This document shows, in pieces, positions 1 through 8,786 of a stretch of 64,000 bases of DNA (positions within the stretch are counted from its first letter, which is position 1; each line of letters opens with the position of its first letter). Under the pieces are notes generated by a model. That model did no database searches and was not told where the DNA came from. It saw nothing but the letters and a program-made list of their open reading frames with translations. Origin of the DNA: an uncultured Blautia sp. Lineage in GTDB: Bacteria > Bacillota > Clostridia > Lachnospirales > Lachnospiraceae. The stretch covers positions 25,002-89,001 of the forward strand of contig CAMNTH010000012.1 of assembly GCA_946557785.1 (NCBI GenBank), read 5' to 3'. The position numbers and the translations under genes were made by a program.

Positions 1-480
1 CCCGTCCACGGATTTCCAGTTGGATACAAAAATCTTTCCTGCTGCAGCATTTAAAAAATCTCCGTCAATGTCCGGCTCTTCCGGATGCTGGGTTGGAGCA
101 GGCTCCTCTCCGGCTGTAAAAATCTCCATGTCCGCAACATCCTCTTCCGGCGTACTTAACTCTCCGTCTGGATTTTCCGGGGCAGGCGTCCCATCCGGAG
201 CAGGTGTCACTTCTTCAGGAACGTCCGGAGTAGGTGTCACCTCTTCAGGAACGTCCGGTACAGGCGTTACTGTTTCAGGAATCTCCGGTACAGGTTCCTC
301 CTCTGAAGGCGTATTCTCCGGCTGCTGCACAATTTCTGAAGAATCATCAAATACAGCGGAATCGAACACGGTCAATGCTTCCGGCTCTGCATGATCATCA
401 AAAACCGCAGCTCCGGCCTGAAGCACAGTTGCCATGCACAATGTTATGCTTAGTACGACTGCAACTACTCTCTTTTTCAC
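1..480 (-). CDS. Secreted proline/glutamate-rich protein, 3' end cut off by window edge
   Basis: Open frame of 160 codons running off the left edge. It starts at GTG (478-480) behind an AAGGAGG site seven bases upstream. The N-terminus MKKRVVAVVLSITLCMATV is a Sec signal peptide, probably cleaved after the Ala-Gly-Ala-Ala stretch near residue 25. The rest is acidic and Pro/Glu/Thr-rich, with a ten-residue repeat (PxPDVPEEVT) at about residues 65-95, typical of a stalk or wall-spanning linker in a cell-surface protein. The functional domain would lie beyond the window. It is 34 bases downstream of the HPr gene and may be read from the same transcript. Function unknown. Confidence 0.75.
   Translation of the reverse strand, partial: MKKRVVAVVLSITLCMATVLQAGAAVFDDHAEPEALTVFDSAVFDDSSEIVQQPENTPSEEEPVPEIPETVTPVPDVPEEVTPTPDVPEEVTPAPDGTPAPENPDGELSTPEEDVADMEIFTAGEEPAPTQHPEEPDIDGDFLNAAAGKIFVSNWKSVDG
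197..298 (-). repeat. 30-bp tandem repeat coding the PxPDVPEEVT linker
   Basis: Three direct 30-bp units (197-226, 227-256, 257-286) plus a partial copy to 298. The first two differ at only a few positions. They are in frame, so copy-number change would lengthen or shorten the linker by ten residues without a frameshift. Confidence 0.8.
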
Positions 481-514
481 AATAATTCCTCCTTATTCAT
501 CATTATAACTTACA

Positions 515-778
515 TTATTCTCCCAGCCCATTCTCAATAGCGGTAACCAATGCCTCCATCGCATCCTTCTCATCTGTTCCTTCACAGATAAGCCGAATCT
601 CATCTCCGCATTTTACGCACGCTCCAAGAACGCTTAACACGCTTTTGGCATTTGCCGTACATCCGTCAAAAGAAAATGTAATCAATGATTTATATTTCAT
701 TGCTTCCTTACAGAGAATCCCTGCCGGACGTAAATGAAGGCCTGTGGGATTTTTTACTATTACATTTTGACTGATCAT
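515..778 (-). CDS. ptsH: HPr-family phosphocarrier protein
   Basis: 87 residues, the usual HPr length. The PTS phosphorylation site is intact: His15 in TGLHLRPAG. Ser46, the HPr-kinase site, is present in NAKSVLSVLG. In the phosphotransferase system HPr carries phosphate from enzyme I to the sugar-specific EIIA domains; HPr-Ser-P acts with CcpA in catabolite repression. Starts at ATG 778 behind AAGGAG, 11 bases after cdaR, so it is probably cotranscribed with cdaA-cdaR. No ptsI is adjacent. It could be the main HPr or a regulatory paralogue; both key residues being present favours a working PTS protein. Confidence 0.9.
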   Translation of the reverse strand: MISQNVIVKNPTGLHLRPAGILCKEAMKYKSLITFSFDGCTANAKSVLSVLGACVKCGDEIRLICEGTDEKDAMEALVTAIENGLGE

Positions 779-789
779 AATGTATCTCC

Positions 790-2079
790 TTATTCTTCAC
801 TGTTCTCTGCAACACTGGAAATGACAGAAATCTGCACCTCAGCCGTTACAGGCTCTACCAGTTCATAGCCCTCCGGAAGTTCTACATCTACAGGCAGCTC
901 ATAGCTGCCTTCTTCCTTTTCTTCCAGATTAACAGATACCTTAATCCAGGACTCATCCAAAATCTCCACTGTGCCTTCTGTTTCTTTAATACGAAGTTCT
1001 ATCCTATCCGTTCCAAAAGCAATCTGAAGCCCTTTTCCCAGATTCTTCACTTCGATATTCTGGGTCTCATAGTCATATGCGTGACTTCCTACAGGAAGTA
1101 TATTTACCCTAACCCATACATCTTCACTGGCACCGCCCGGAAGCTTCAGTCCGTCCGGAAGCAGCTCTGCGATATTAACCTTCGTTTCATAATCTGAATC
1201 CGCACCTTCAATATCAATAAGCTCCGCCGGTATGGAAATTCTGTTCAGTTCTGTTTCAGCCAGATTCTGAAGCGCCTCGTCACTGCCTGCTACGTTTATC
1301 ACATCAGGCACTGTAACAACGCTTTCCACCTGGTATCCTTCTGCCGGTTCTCCCGTGTATTCCTCCGCATCAATGCGAATATTAGATCTTACCTTCCAAA
1401 GCCTTGCGGACACTACGACTCTCGGTACATTCAGATAACTCATCTCTGCATCTGTAAGTACTTCTCCGTTCTTGTCATAGATCACAAGGGAGGTTTCCTG
1501 AGATACATTCTCCGTTTTGCCTTCTACGTTACTGATCGTGGCTGTTACATTATCTATTTTATTAATCAGAGTCTCCGGACCTGTAATCTTGATTTTTTCC
1601 GGATTACAAGTGAGTGTTCCTATCTCATAACCCTTTCCTGGTCTGGAATCGCCGCTGGACACGCCGATCACAAACTCCTGTGTTTTCTTGTCCTGCAGAT
1701 GAACGGCATAATTCTTAGGAACGACTTCAATATTGCTTGGAGAAATTCCGTCACAGATTACGGTGATCGGCACCATAACTGGCGTCTTCTCCAGGTCAAC
1801 CGCCTGCTGCATATCTGCATAGGCCCGGATATTGGATGATGAAATCCTGCTCAATGTTTTCCGGTCTCCCGTAATATAAACACGGATTGCCTCCTGATCT
1901 CTATCCGGGAGGCACACCTGATTTTCAATATACGCCTGATTGGTCAGTTCCACATTAGAAATCACATAAGAAACTGTCCTGGTGGGATTATCTACATTTA
2001 CCACGATCAGCCATACAAGAACGGCAGCCACAACGGACATGATTTTCAGAGAGATGTTATTAGTGAATTTCTTCTTCAT
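790..2079 (-). CDS. cdaR: CdaR (YbbR-domain) regulator of the diadenylate cyclase
   Basis: 429 residues. One N-terminal membrane helix (about residues 10-28, rich in Ile/Val/Leu) is followed by a long extracytoplasmic part made of repeated YbbR domains, recognisable from recurring segments such as YEIGTLTCNPEKIKITGPE and YQVESVVTVPDVINVAGSD. CdaR family members bind CdaA and tune c-di-AMP synthesis. The ORF overlaps the end of cdaA by 20 bases, the usual arrangement, which implies translational coupling. The usual third gene glmM is not next; an HPr gene follows instead. Confidence 0.92.
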   Translation of the reverse strand: MKKKFTNNISLKIMSVVAAVLVWLIVVNVDNPTRTVSYVISNVELTNQAYIENQVCLPDRDQEAIRVYITGDRKTLSRISSSNIRAYADMQQAVDLEKTPVMVPITVICDGISPSNIEVVPKNYAVHLQDKKTQEFVIGVSSGDSRPGKGYEIGTLTCNPEKIKITGPETLINKIDNVTATISNVEGKTENVSQETSLVIYDKNGEVLTDAEMSYLNVPRVVVSARLWKVRSNIRIDAEEYTGEPAEGYQVESVVTVPDVINVAGSDEALQNLAETELNRISIPAELIDIEGADSDYETKVNIAELLPDGLKLPGGASEDVWVRVNILPVGSHAYDYETQNIEVKNLGKGLQIAFGTDRIELRIKETEGTVEILDESWIKVSVNLEEKEEGSYELPVDVELPEGYELVEPVTAEVQISVISSVAENSEE

Positions 2080-2944
2080 GCTTCCCTCTTCCTTTCAGCA
2101 GATGCCTTAACTTGCTGTTATCTACAATTTTCTTATTCTGCGTTTCTACCAGGATTTCCCGCAGACGAAGACTATCTATGTTACTCATAAGACGTCCTTT
2201 TTTTGCTACGGAAACATGCCCTGTTTCTTCAGACACAATAATGGTAACTGAGTCGCTTACCTCACTGATTCCCACACCTGCCCTGTGCCTGGTTCCAAGC
2301 TGCTTGCTCAATTCCATATTGTCAGACAGAGGAAGATAGCAGGTAGCAGCTGCAATACGATTCCCTCTTACAATAACCGCACCGTCATGGAGAGGGGTAT
2401 TATGTTCAAAAATATTGATCAAAAGCTGGCTGGTCAGCGCTGCATCAAGGTTAATGCCTGTCCTTTCATATTCCGTAAGCAGTATATCCTGTTCAATCAC
2501 GATCAAGGCTCCTGTTTTTACTTCGCCCATGTCAAAGCAGGCCTTGATCAGTTCATTCACGGTTTTATCCGTAAAGCGCTCTTCCACTTCCTTACTGGAA
2601 TCAAAGGGGATTATAGCTGCCATGATATTCTTTTGGCCTAACTGCTCCAAAGCTTTCCTAAGCTCCGGCTGAAAGATAATAACAACTGCAATAATCATCA
2701 TATTGGCCAGATTCGTTACAATCCAAAGAATGGTATTCATTTTGAAAACATATGCCAGCAGGAGGAACAGCAATACCACGACGATTCCCTTTAACAAGGT
2801 ATACGCCCTCGTATATTTAATCCATACCATGCACTGATAAATAAAAACAGAAATCAACGCTATCTCAATAACATCAATTACACCTACATTCGGCAGGGAA
2901 ATCTTAGAAAAAAATCTTACCAGCATTTCATTCAGGCCATGCAT
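2060..2944 (-). CDS. cdaA: CdaA diadenylate cyclase (c-di-AMP synthase)
   Basis: 294 residues. Three N-terminal membrane helices (about residues 24-41, 51-67, 72-91) precede a DAC domain with the catalytic DGA (187-189, in LHDGAVIVRG) and RHR (219-221, in GTRHRAGVG) motifs. It makes c-di-AMP from two ATP at the membrane; the nucleotide controls potassium and osmolyte transport and wall homeostasis in Firmicutes. Starts at ATG 2944 after a GGGAGGAC site. First of the cdaA-cdaR-ptsH run; 56 bases separate it from the upstream membrane protein gene. Confidence 0.95.
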   Translation of the reverse strand: MHGLNEMLVRFFSKISLPNVGVIDVIEIALISVFIYQCMVWIKYTRAYTLLKGIVVVLLFLLLAYVFKMNTILWIVTNLANMMIIAVVIIFQPELRKALEQLGQKNIMAAIIPFDSSKEVEERFTDKTVNELIKACFDMGEVKTGALIVIEQDILLTEYERTGINLDAALTSQLLINIFEHNTPLHDGAVIVRGNRIAAATCYLPLSDNMELSKQLGTRHRAGVGISEVSDSVTIIVSEETGHVSVAKKGRLMSNIDSLRLREILVETQNKKIVDNSKLRHLLKGRGKHEEEIH

Positions 2945-3000
2945 AAAAAGTCCTCCCCTCCTCCATTCTTTTTATCTTCCGGAACCGCCCCGCTCTTTTT

Positions 3001-4110
3001 TTACAAATCCCGCAAAGACTCTTCCAGTTTTCTCTCAAAGTCAATATCATCCATATCATCATTTCTCACAACAGGCACTGCTGTCTCTGTTTTATTTCTT
3101 TTCGTCCTGCCAGGCCTTTCTTCCCCCTGAAAAATCGGGTCTGAAAAAGACACCACGCTTTCTTCATTTCTGCGTTCTTCTCTGGAGGATGAGCCGTTAA
3201 TCTTCTTAATGCTTCTCTCTGAAGTAGTTACAGAAGCTTTTGGTACAGCTTTTACAAAGTAATAATATTCATCATCTTCATATTCCAGACGTTCCGTTCT
3301 TGTATAATCGCCGCCAAACACAAAGAACTCCAGAATAATTCCCACCAGCACAGATACGATAGTGAAAATAATCAGTGCGGCCATATCAATCTGCACGCCA
3401 AAATAGTAACCGCCTCCCAGCATGATCAGAATGTAGGTCAGACCTCCTGCAATAATGGCAATCCTCCACGCATAATCAAAGGATCTGGTACGAATAAGAT
3501 TCACAAGAAGAATTACCGCTACAAAGGCAATTACAGTAATCCACATTTCCCGGTTAGCCACCATGCCGTCTGCCATCATAGTAAGACGATCCACAATCTG
3601 CAGATCCGGATTCTGAAGAGTCTGAGCATTCACTCCCAGAAACGTAATAAAATAATAAATGATCACACCGCATCCCGCAGGAAAGGCGGAAATGGCACTG
3701 CTTAAAAGTCCGCTGCCGATAGGAAGCAGAACCGGAACATTCAATGCAAAAGAAAGGGGTGCGAATACCAGAACAATGTTTCTTCCTGAACTGAACCTTA
3801 AAAACAGAAGGAGCATAAATAAGATCAGAACCAGCATAAATCCGGCCACTTCAATTCCCAAAGCATAACAATGTCCCACCATCAGCACATATCCCGCAAA
3901 CACCATAACCCCTGACGGCAGAATGGAACAGATCAAAGACAGGATCAGCACCACAAAGATATTGTCCAGTTGTTTCATATACCCCATGTTCTGATTGATC
4001 CATACAAAGTACACAAGTCCAAGCAGAAACTTCAAAAGAGGATGGAAATACATTTCATACTGCCCGTAAAAATTTTTAATTTTCTGTTTCAATTCCAGTA
4101 AAGCTGTCAT
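3001..4110 (-). CDS. Multi-pass membrane protein of unknown function with charged cytoplasmic tail
   Basis: 369 residues. Roughly eight or nine hydrophobic segments span residues 20-265, followed by a hydrophilic tail of about 100 residues rich in Arg, Glu, Asp and Ser with a Tyr-rich patch (YEDDEYYYF). I do not recognise a characterised family. It overlaps the stop of the upstream 144-residue membrane protein by four bases, so the two are probably translated together and may form a complex. They lie directly upstream of cdaA in the same direction, which suggests an envelope or c-di-AMP link, but that is inference from position only. Confidence 0.7.
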   Translation of the reverse strand: MTALLELKQKIKNFYGQYEMYFHPLLKFLLGLVYFVWINQNMGYMKQLDNIFVVLILSLICSILPSGVMVFAGYVLMVGHCYALGIEVAGFMLVLILFMLLLFLRFSSGRNIVLVFAPLSFALNVPVLLPIGSGLLSSAISAFPAGCGVIIYYFITFLGVNAQTLQNPDLQIVDRLTMMADGMVANREMWITVIAFVAVILLVNLIRTRSFDYAWRIAIIAGGLTYILIMLGGGYYFGVQIDMAALIIFTIVSVLVGIILEFFVFGGDYTRTERLEYEDDEYYYFVKAVPKASVTTSERSIKKINGSSSREERRNEESVVSFSDPIFQGEERPGRTKRNKTETAVPVVRNDDMDDIDFERKLEESLRDL

Positions 4111-4541
4111 CTCTTATTTCCTCCTGACACTCTGCGCCCTGATGATTTCTTTTCTTCCCTGCTGTATATTTTATCCAGCCTGGTAAGATCTCCGTAGTAT
4201 TTCTTTACACTTTTCTTGGCGCAGTAATATTTGACGGAATATTGGATATACGTCAGCACAGAATAAGCCGCAAGAAGTGCCACATAGCCTGCCACAACGC
4301 CGATACCCAAAGAAATCAGATCCATCTTATGGATATTCTCCATTAAATATTCCCCAAAGTATGCTGCAATCCCCGCTAAAATCAGCACATATCCGATCGT
4401 AACCAGAAAAAAGTTCTTAATCAGCGCCAGTCCGATGTAATCGCTTCTGTAATATTTGCTGACCGGAAGGTATTTCCTGCCCTCACCCTGTTCGTACATG
4501 GCAAGTTTATTCATGATCTTAACCTTTTCTTCGTTTATCAT
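4107..4541 (-). CDS. Small membrane protein of unknown function
   Basis: 144 residues. A charged N-terminus (MINEEKVKIMNKLAMYEQGE) precedes two clear membrane helices (about residues 45-67 and 76-100); the C-terminus is Lys/Arg-rich and cytoplasmic. Start ATG 4541 has AAGGAG upstream (ACAAGGAGTATGTT). First gene of the left minus-strand run, coupled by a four-base overlap to the larger membrane protein. No family recognised. Confidence 0.7.
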   Translation of the reverse strand: MINEEKVKIMNKLAMYEQGEGRKYLPVSKYYRSDYIGLALIKNFFLVTIGYVLILAGIAAYFGEYLMENIHKMDLISLGIGVVAGYVALLAAYSVLTYIQYSVKYYCAKKSVKKYYGDLTRLDKIYSREEKKSSGRRVSGGNKR

Positions 4542-4557
4542 AACATACTCCTTGTAC

Positions 4558-4633
4558 TTTTTCGGTTCTTATTCTTAATAGGAAGCCGAAAATACTCATA
4601 TAAATTGATTGTAACATATATCCCTACCTATGA
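4558..4633 (-). promoter_or_regulatory. Candidate promoter and leader hairpin for the membrane protein/cdaA run
   Basis: On the minus strand TTTTCA, a 17-base spacer and TACAAT lie upstream of 4541. Downstream the leader can fold into a hairpin with TTTTCGG and CCGAAAA arms around a loop containing the complementary TTC/GAA. Moderate match only; no other promoter-like site was seen before cdaA. Confidence 0.35.
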
Positions 4634-4644
4634 AAAGTGTTTTT

Positions 4645-5355
4645 TTACCCCATATTTCCCATACACACTGTCAGGAAATATACCCTCTGTGCGCCAGCCT
4701 TCAGAAGGCAGGCCGCTGCTGCGTCCATCGTGCTTCCGGTAGTATACACATCATCGATCACCAGAATCCGAAGACCCTCAAGCCTCTCCGTTACTTCAAA
4801 GGCATTCTGCAGATTTCTGTACCTCTGGCGTGCATCCAGTTTCTTCTGTGATTTTGTCTTTTTCTTTTTTCTAAGGATACAGCCAGAAACAGGAATTCCG
4901 TAAAATTCCCCGATCCTGTCTGCAAGGTACTGCGCCTGGTTGAATCCTCTTTTTCTTTTTTTGGAAGGATGCAGCGGCACCGGAATCAGAAGGTCAGGCT
5001 TCCACCTCTCAATTTCTCTTTTTCCGTATCTGCATATTGCTGCAGCATAAAAATCCCCGTATTCCCGGCGTCCATAATATTTATACCTCACAAGGGACGC
5101 TTTCATTCTATCATCGTAAAAGTAAATCCCCCGTCCTTCCGTAAAAAATCGTTTTCTCACGGAACACTCACTGCAGTATTCCGCCTCTGCTGCAACGCTT
5201 TTGCCGCATTTCATGCACCTTGGCCCAGCGTAGGGCTTCAGGTTTATGGCACATTCCGGACAGATCAGTGCTTCCTGATTTTTTAATATCTGATGACAGA
5301 CCGGACAGCATCTGGGATACAATATATTCAAACATTTTTTCAAAAAACGATGCAA
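4645..5355 (-). CDS. comFC: ComF-family amidophosphoribosyltransferase-like protein
   Basis: 236 residues. An N-terminal zinc-finger region with CxxC pairs (CPVC, CPEC, CMKC, CSEC) precedes a PRTase fold with the PRPP-binding loop ILVIDDVYTTGSTM near residue 200. ComFC proteins take part in DNA uptake during transformation, probably handling incoming single strands on the cytoplasmic side. Length and motifs fit the family. It lies 30 bases downstream of recD2, on the same strand, so they may be cotranscribed. comEA, comEC and holA are also in this window. Confidence 0.9.
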   Translation of the reverse strand: MHRFLKKCLNILYPRCCPVCHQILKNQEALICPECAINLKPYAGPRCMKCGKSVAAEAEYCSECSVRKRFFTEGRGIYFYDDRMKASLVRYKYYGRREYGDFYAAAICRYGKREIERWKPDLLIPVPLHPSKKRKRGFNQAQYLADRIGEFYGIPVSGCILRKKKKTKSQKKLDARQRYRNLQNAFEVTERLEGLRILVIDDVYTTGSTMDAAAACLLKAGAQRVYFLTVCMGNMG

Positions 5356-5385
5356 GACTTGTCCTTTCTCCCCGATGACACTCTC

Positions 5386-7611
5386 TTATCCCAGCTCGCG
5401 GATCCTCAGATCCAAAGAGCTGAATCGTTTCTGTTGTTTTTCATTGCGGATCATTTCTCCAAAGGTTTCTTCGCTTCCCACGATTGTCACGCATTTTCTG
5501 GCTCTGGTAACAGCCGTATAAAGAAGGTTCCTGTTTAAAAGCATCTTCGGTCCTGACAAGATAGGCATCACCACTGCAGGATACTCCGATCCCTGGGACT
5601 TATGAATAGTAATAGCATAAGCAAGTTCCAGTTCCTCAAGCTGCTTAAAGGAGTATTGCGCATACCGTCCATCTTCAAATTCCACTTCCGCAGTCTCCGA
5701 AAATTCATTGACTGATTTTAGTATGCCCGTATCTCCGTTGAAGACTCCCACTCCTTTTTCAATAGGAATACCGTATCGTCCCCGAATTTCCCATTCCAGT
5801 TGATAATTATTGCGGACCTGCATTACTTTATCGCCCTCCCGAAAAAGGTTCTGCCCAATCTGCCGTTCCTGCTTCTTTGCATCCGGGGGATTTAAGTATC
5901 TCTGCAAAATCTGATTCAGCCGTTCCACTCCAAGAAGTCCCTTGCGCATGGGCGTCAGCACCTGAATATCAAAAGGCTTTGCTTCTACATATTTCGGAAG
6001 CTTTTCCTTTATCAGGGCAATGATTACGCGGATGATGATATCCGCATCATAGCGTTTCAGGAAAAAGAAATCTCTGCTCTTGTTATCAATGTTTACCGGC
6101 TCTCCCCTGTTGATCTTATGGGCATTTACTACAATATCACTCTCTGAGGCCTGGCGAAAAATCTTCTTAAGCTCTACGACCTGAAATTCACCGGACTGAA
6201 TAATATCCCTCAGTACATTTCCCGGACCTACACTTGGAAGCTGGTTTTCATCACCTACCAGGATGAGCCTTGTTCCTGCGGTTACCGCAAGAAGCAGGGA
6301 ATGCATCAGGTGAATATCCACCATGGACATTTCATCAATAATGATCACATCTGCTTCCAGCGGATTTTCTGAATTCCGGTCAAAATGCACGGCCTGCCCT
6401 TCCCGTTCCTCATCCGGAAGCCCTGTAAGTTCCAGAAGCCTATGAATAGTCTGAGCCTCATAACCTGTGGCTTCTGTCATACGCTTGGCTGCGCGTCCTG
6501 TGGGCGCTGCCAGCCGGATCTCTGCTCCTTCACTTTCAAAAAAACGGATAATGGCATTGATGGTAGTGGTTTTTCCTGTTCCGGGTCCGCCGGTGAGAAC
6601 AAAAAGTCCATGGCTTGATGCTTCCTTTACTGCTTTTTTCTGCATTTCATCCAAAGTCGTTTCTGTTTCTTTTTCAATCCGGGCAATTCTTCCTTCCACC
6701 AGACGCTCGTCCTCAGGACAGAGAATATTTAATTCCCGAAGCATTCTGGCAGTATTCAGCTCAAGATAATAGAACTGGCTGGGATAAACGAGCATCCTCT
6801 CCTCTTCTTCTTTCAGGATTACCTTACGTTCCAGGGCCAGATCCATAAGGTGTTTCTCCATATAGGAGGAATCCACGCCAAGAAGCTCCGATGCCCTTCC
6901 AAAAAGCTGCTCCTTTGGAAGATATATATGTCCTTCCCCTGAAGCTTGAAGGAGAGTATACATCATTCCGCTTCGGATCCTGTAATCTGAGTCTGTATGA
7001 ATCCCAATACGGGAAGCAATTTCGTCTGCGATTTTGAATCCGACACCGCTGATATCGTCTGCAAGTCTGTAAGGATTTTCCTGTAGAACGCTGTACACAG
7101 ATTCCCTGTATTTCTGGTAAATTTTTGCTCCCAGGTTCAAGGAAATGCCATACTTCTGTAAAAACATCATAGCTTTGCGCATATCTGCCTTTTCTGTAAC
7201 CTGAGCAGCAATTTCTCTGGCCTTTTTTTCACTGATACCCTTCACCTCAGAAAGACGCTCCGGTTCCTCCTCCACTATTCTCAGCGTATCCTCGCCAAAA
7301 TGCCGCACGATCCTTGCCGCAAGGGCAATCCCAACACCTTTGATGGCTCCGGAACCCAGGTAACGTTCCATAGCCATAGAGTCTTCCGGCATTCTTTCCG
7401 TAAAAGATTCAATCTGAAACTGCTTTCCGTAAACATGGTGCCGGGTAAAGGCTCCGGAAGCTTCAATGGTCACTCCCTGGGAAATAGAAGGGAATGAACC
7501 CACACAGGTCAATTCCTCCCCAAGAGAATCCTTCAGCACAAGAACTGTATATCCATTCTCCTCATTCCGGAAAATAATGTGATCAATATATCCTGTCACT
7601 GTGTCACTCAT
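5386..7611 (-). CDS. recD2: RecD2-type ATP-dependent DNA helicase (5'-3')
   Basis: 741 residues, the usual length for the RecD2/YrrC family that works without RecBC. The N-terminal region has helix-hairpin-helix segments (GVGIALAARI, VKGISEKKAREIA, ISGVGFKIADEIA). Superfamily 1B helicase motifs follow: Walker A GGPGTGKTTT at residues 341-350, Walker B VIIIDEMSMVD near 425, the Q/DEAD-like LVGDENQLPSVGPG, and the C-terminal motif AYAITIHKSQGSEY. Starts at ATG 7611 after AAGGAGG. Roles in repair and replication-fork processing are known for the family. Confidence 0.93.
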   Translation of the reverse strand: MSDTVTGYIDHIIFRNEENGYTVLVLKDSLGEELTCVGSFPSISQGVTIEASGAFTRHHVYGKQFQIESFTERMPEDSMAMERYLGSGAIKGVGIALAARIVRHFGEDTLRIVEEEPERLSEVKGISEKKAREIAAQVTEKADMRKAMMFLQKYGISLNLGAKIYQKYRESVYSVLQENPYRLADDISGVGFKIADEIASRIGIHTDSDYRIRSGMMYTLLQASGEGHIYLPKEQLFGRASELLGVDSSYMEKHLMDLALERKVILKEEEERMLVYPSQFYYLELNTARMLRELNILCPEDERLVEGRIARIEKETETTLDEMQKKAVKEASSHGLFVLTGGPGTGKTTTINAIIRFFESEGAEIRLAAPTGRAAKRMTEATGYEAQTIHRLLELTGLPDEEREGQAVHFDRNSENPLEADVIIIDEMSMVDIHLMHSLLLAVTAGTRLILVGDENQLPSVGPGNVLRDIIQSGEFQVVELKKIFRQASESDIVVNAHKINRGEPVNIDNKSRDFFFLKRYDADIIIRVIIALIKEKLPKYVEAKPFDIQVLTPMRKGLLGVERLNQILQRYLNPPDAKKQERQIGQNLFREGDKVMQVRNNYQLEWEIRGRYGIPIEKGVGVFNGDTGILKSVNEFSETAEVEFEDGRYAQYSFKQLEELELAYAITIHKSQGSEYPAVVMPILSGPKMLLNRNLLYTAVTRARKCVTIVGSEETFGEMIRNEKQQKRFSSLDLRIRELG

Positions 7612-7657
7612 GATTTCCTCCTTGTTTTAAAGGCCGTCTCCTCCACCACGCCGCAAA

Positions 7658-7683
7658 AGGGTGCTGCCCAAACGCAGCACCCT
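7658..7683 (-). terminator. Hairpin just downstream of the mreB-family gene
   Basis: Perfect 10-bp stem (AGGGTGCTGC / GCAGCACCCT) with a six-base loop, three bases after the stop codon on the minus strand. Only three T residues follow, so termination strength is uncertain. Confidence 0.5.
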
Positions 7684-7685
7684 CC

Positions 7686-8675
7686 TCAGCCTTCCATTTT
7701 CGCCATTACTTCCGCATATTTGCCGGTTCCCACCGCTACTACATTCATAGCCTCCTGAACCGTCAGCGTCGTTACGCCTGTACGCTGTTCGATCAGCATG
7801 TCCATTCCCCGAAGAAGGGCTCCTCCTCCTGCCAGGACAATTCCCCGTTCTACAATATCCGCAGCAAGCTCCGGCGGCGTCTTCTCCAGAATACTGTGAA
7901 CCAGCTCTACAATCTGATTTGTGGCATCCTTCAATGCAATCCTGATTTCTTCTGAAGTAATTGCCGATACCTTTGGAAGCCCGGTCATAATATTGCGGCC
8001 TTTCACTTCCATGATCCTGGTATCCGCCTCCTCACAGGCTGTTCCAATCTGGATCTTAATCTTTTCGGCTGCCTCTTCTCCAATAAATAAACTATGATTT
8101 TTTCTCACATAATTAAGAATTGCCTGATTAAAGGCATCTCCTGCAGTTTTAATAGTTCCGGATACCACAACGCCTGCCAGAGAGATTACCGCTGCATCCG
8201 TTGTTCCGGCACCAATATCCACAATTAAATTTCCAAAAGGCTTGGTCACATCCACCCCTGCGCCAATGGCTGCCGCAATAGGCTCCTCCACCAGAAAAAC
8301 TTCCCTTGCTCCGGACTGATAGGTAGCCTCCACTACAGCCTTGCGTTCAATCTCAGTAATACCGCTTGGCACACAGATACTGATGCGGGGTTTGCGGAAG
8401 GCACGTCTTCCCATTGCCTTGGAAATAAAATATTTCAGCATTTTTTCCAGGACAGTATAATCCATGATAACGCCCTGACGAATGGGATAGATTACCTCCA
8501 TTCCAGACGTAAGATGACCTGCCATCTGCCTGGCTTCTTCCCCGATCGCCCGAATCTTTTCCGTATCTTTATCATAAACAACTACAGAGGGTTCCTGCAG
8601 AACAAGTCCCTTTACCGTAGAATAAACCAGACAGTTCCTGGTTCCCAGGTCAATTCCAATATCACTTGCCGGCAT
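7686..8675 (-). CDS. mreB: MreB/Mbl-family bacterial actin
   Basis: 329 residues. Actin-fold signatures are clear: phosphate-1 loop DIGIDLGTRNCLVY at the N-terminus, LIVDIGAGTTDAAV (phosphate-2) and GIVLAGGGALLRG (adenosine motif). MreB-family filaments guide the lateral wall-synthesis machinery under the membrane. I chose ATG 8675 (MPASDIG) because AAAGGAGG sits nine bases upstream; a longer frame to 8702 has no such site. The gene stands alone here, without mreC or mreD, so it could equally be called mbl. Confidence 0.92.
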   Translation of the reverse strand: MPASDIGIDLGTRNCLVYSTVKGLVLQEPSVVVYDKDTEKIRAIGEEARQMAGHLTSGMEVIYPIRQGVIMDYTVLEKMLKYFISKAMGRRAFRKPRISICVPSGITEIERKAVVEATYQSGAREVFLVEEPIAAAIGAGVDVTKPFGNLIVDIGAGTTDAAVISLAGVVVSGTIKTAGDAFNQAILNYVRKNHSLFIGEEAAEKIKIQIGTACEEADTRIMEVKGRNIMTGLPKVSAITSEEIRIALKDATNQIVELVHSILEKTPPELAADIVERGIVLAGGGALLRGMDMLIEQRTGVTTLTVQEAMNVVAVGTGKYAEVMAKMEG

Positions 8676-8739
8676 AGAAGTCCTCCTTTCCTTGCTGCAC
8701 ATGCAAACATATCATACACGGCCTTTTAACTCTGGTATC

Positions 8740-8768
8740 ATTATATACAACTCTTCCGGAAATGGAAA
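8740..8768 (-). promoter_or_regulatory. Promoter for the mreB-family gene
   Basis: Minus-strand TTTCCA (8763-8768), a 17-base spacer, and a perfect TATAAT -10 (8740-8745), 65 bases before the start codon. Confidence 0.6.
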
Positions 8769-8786
8769 GCCTTTTCTTAAAAACCA

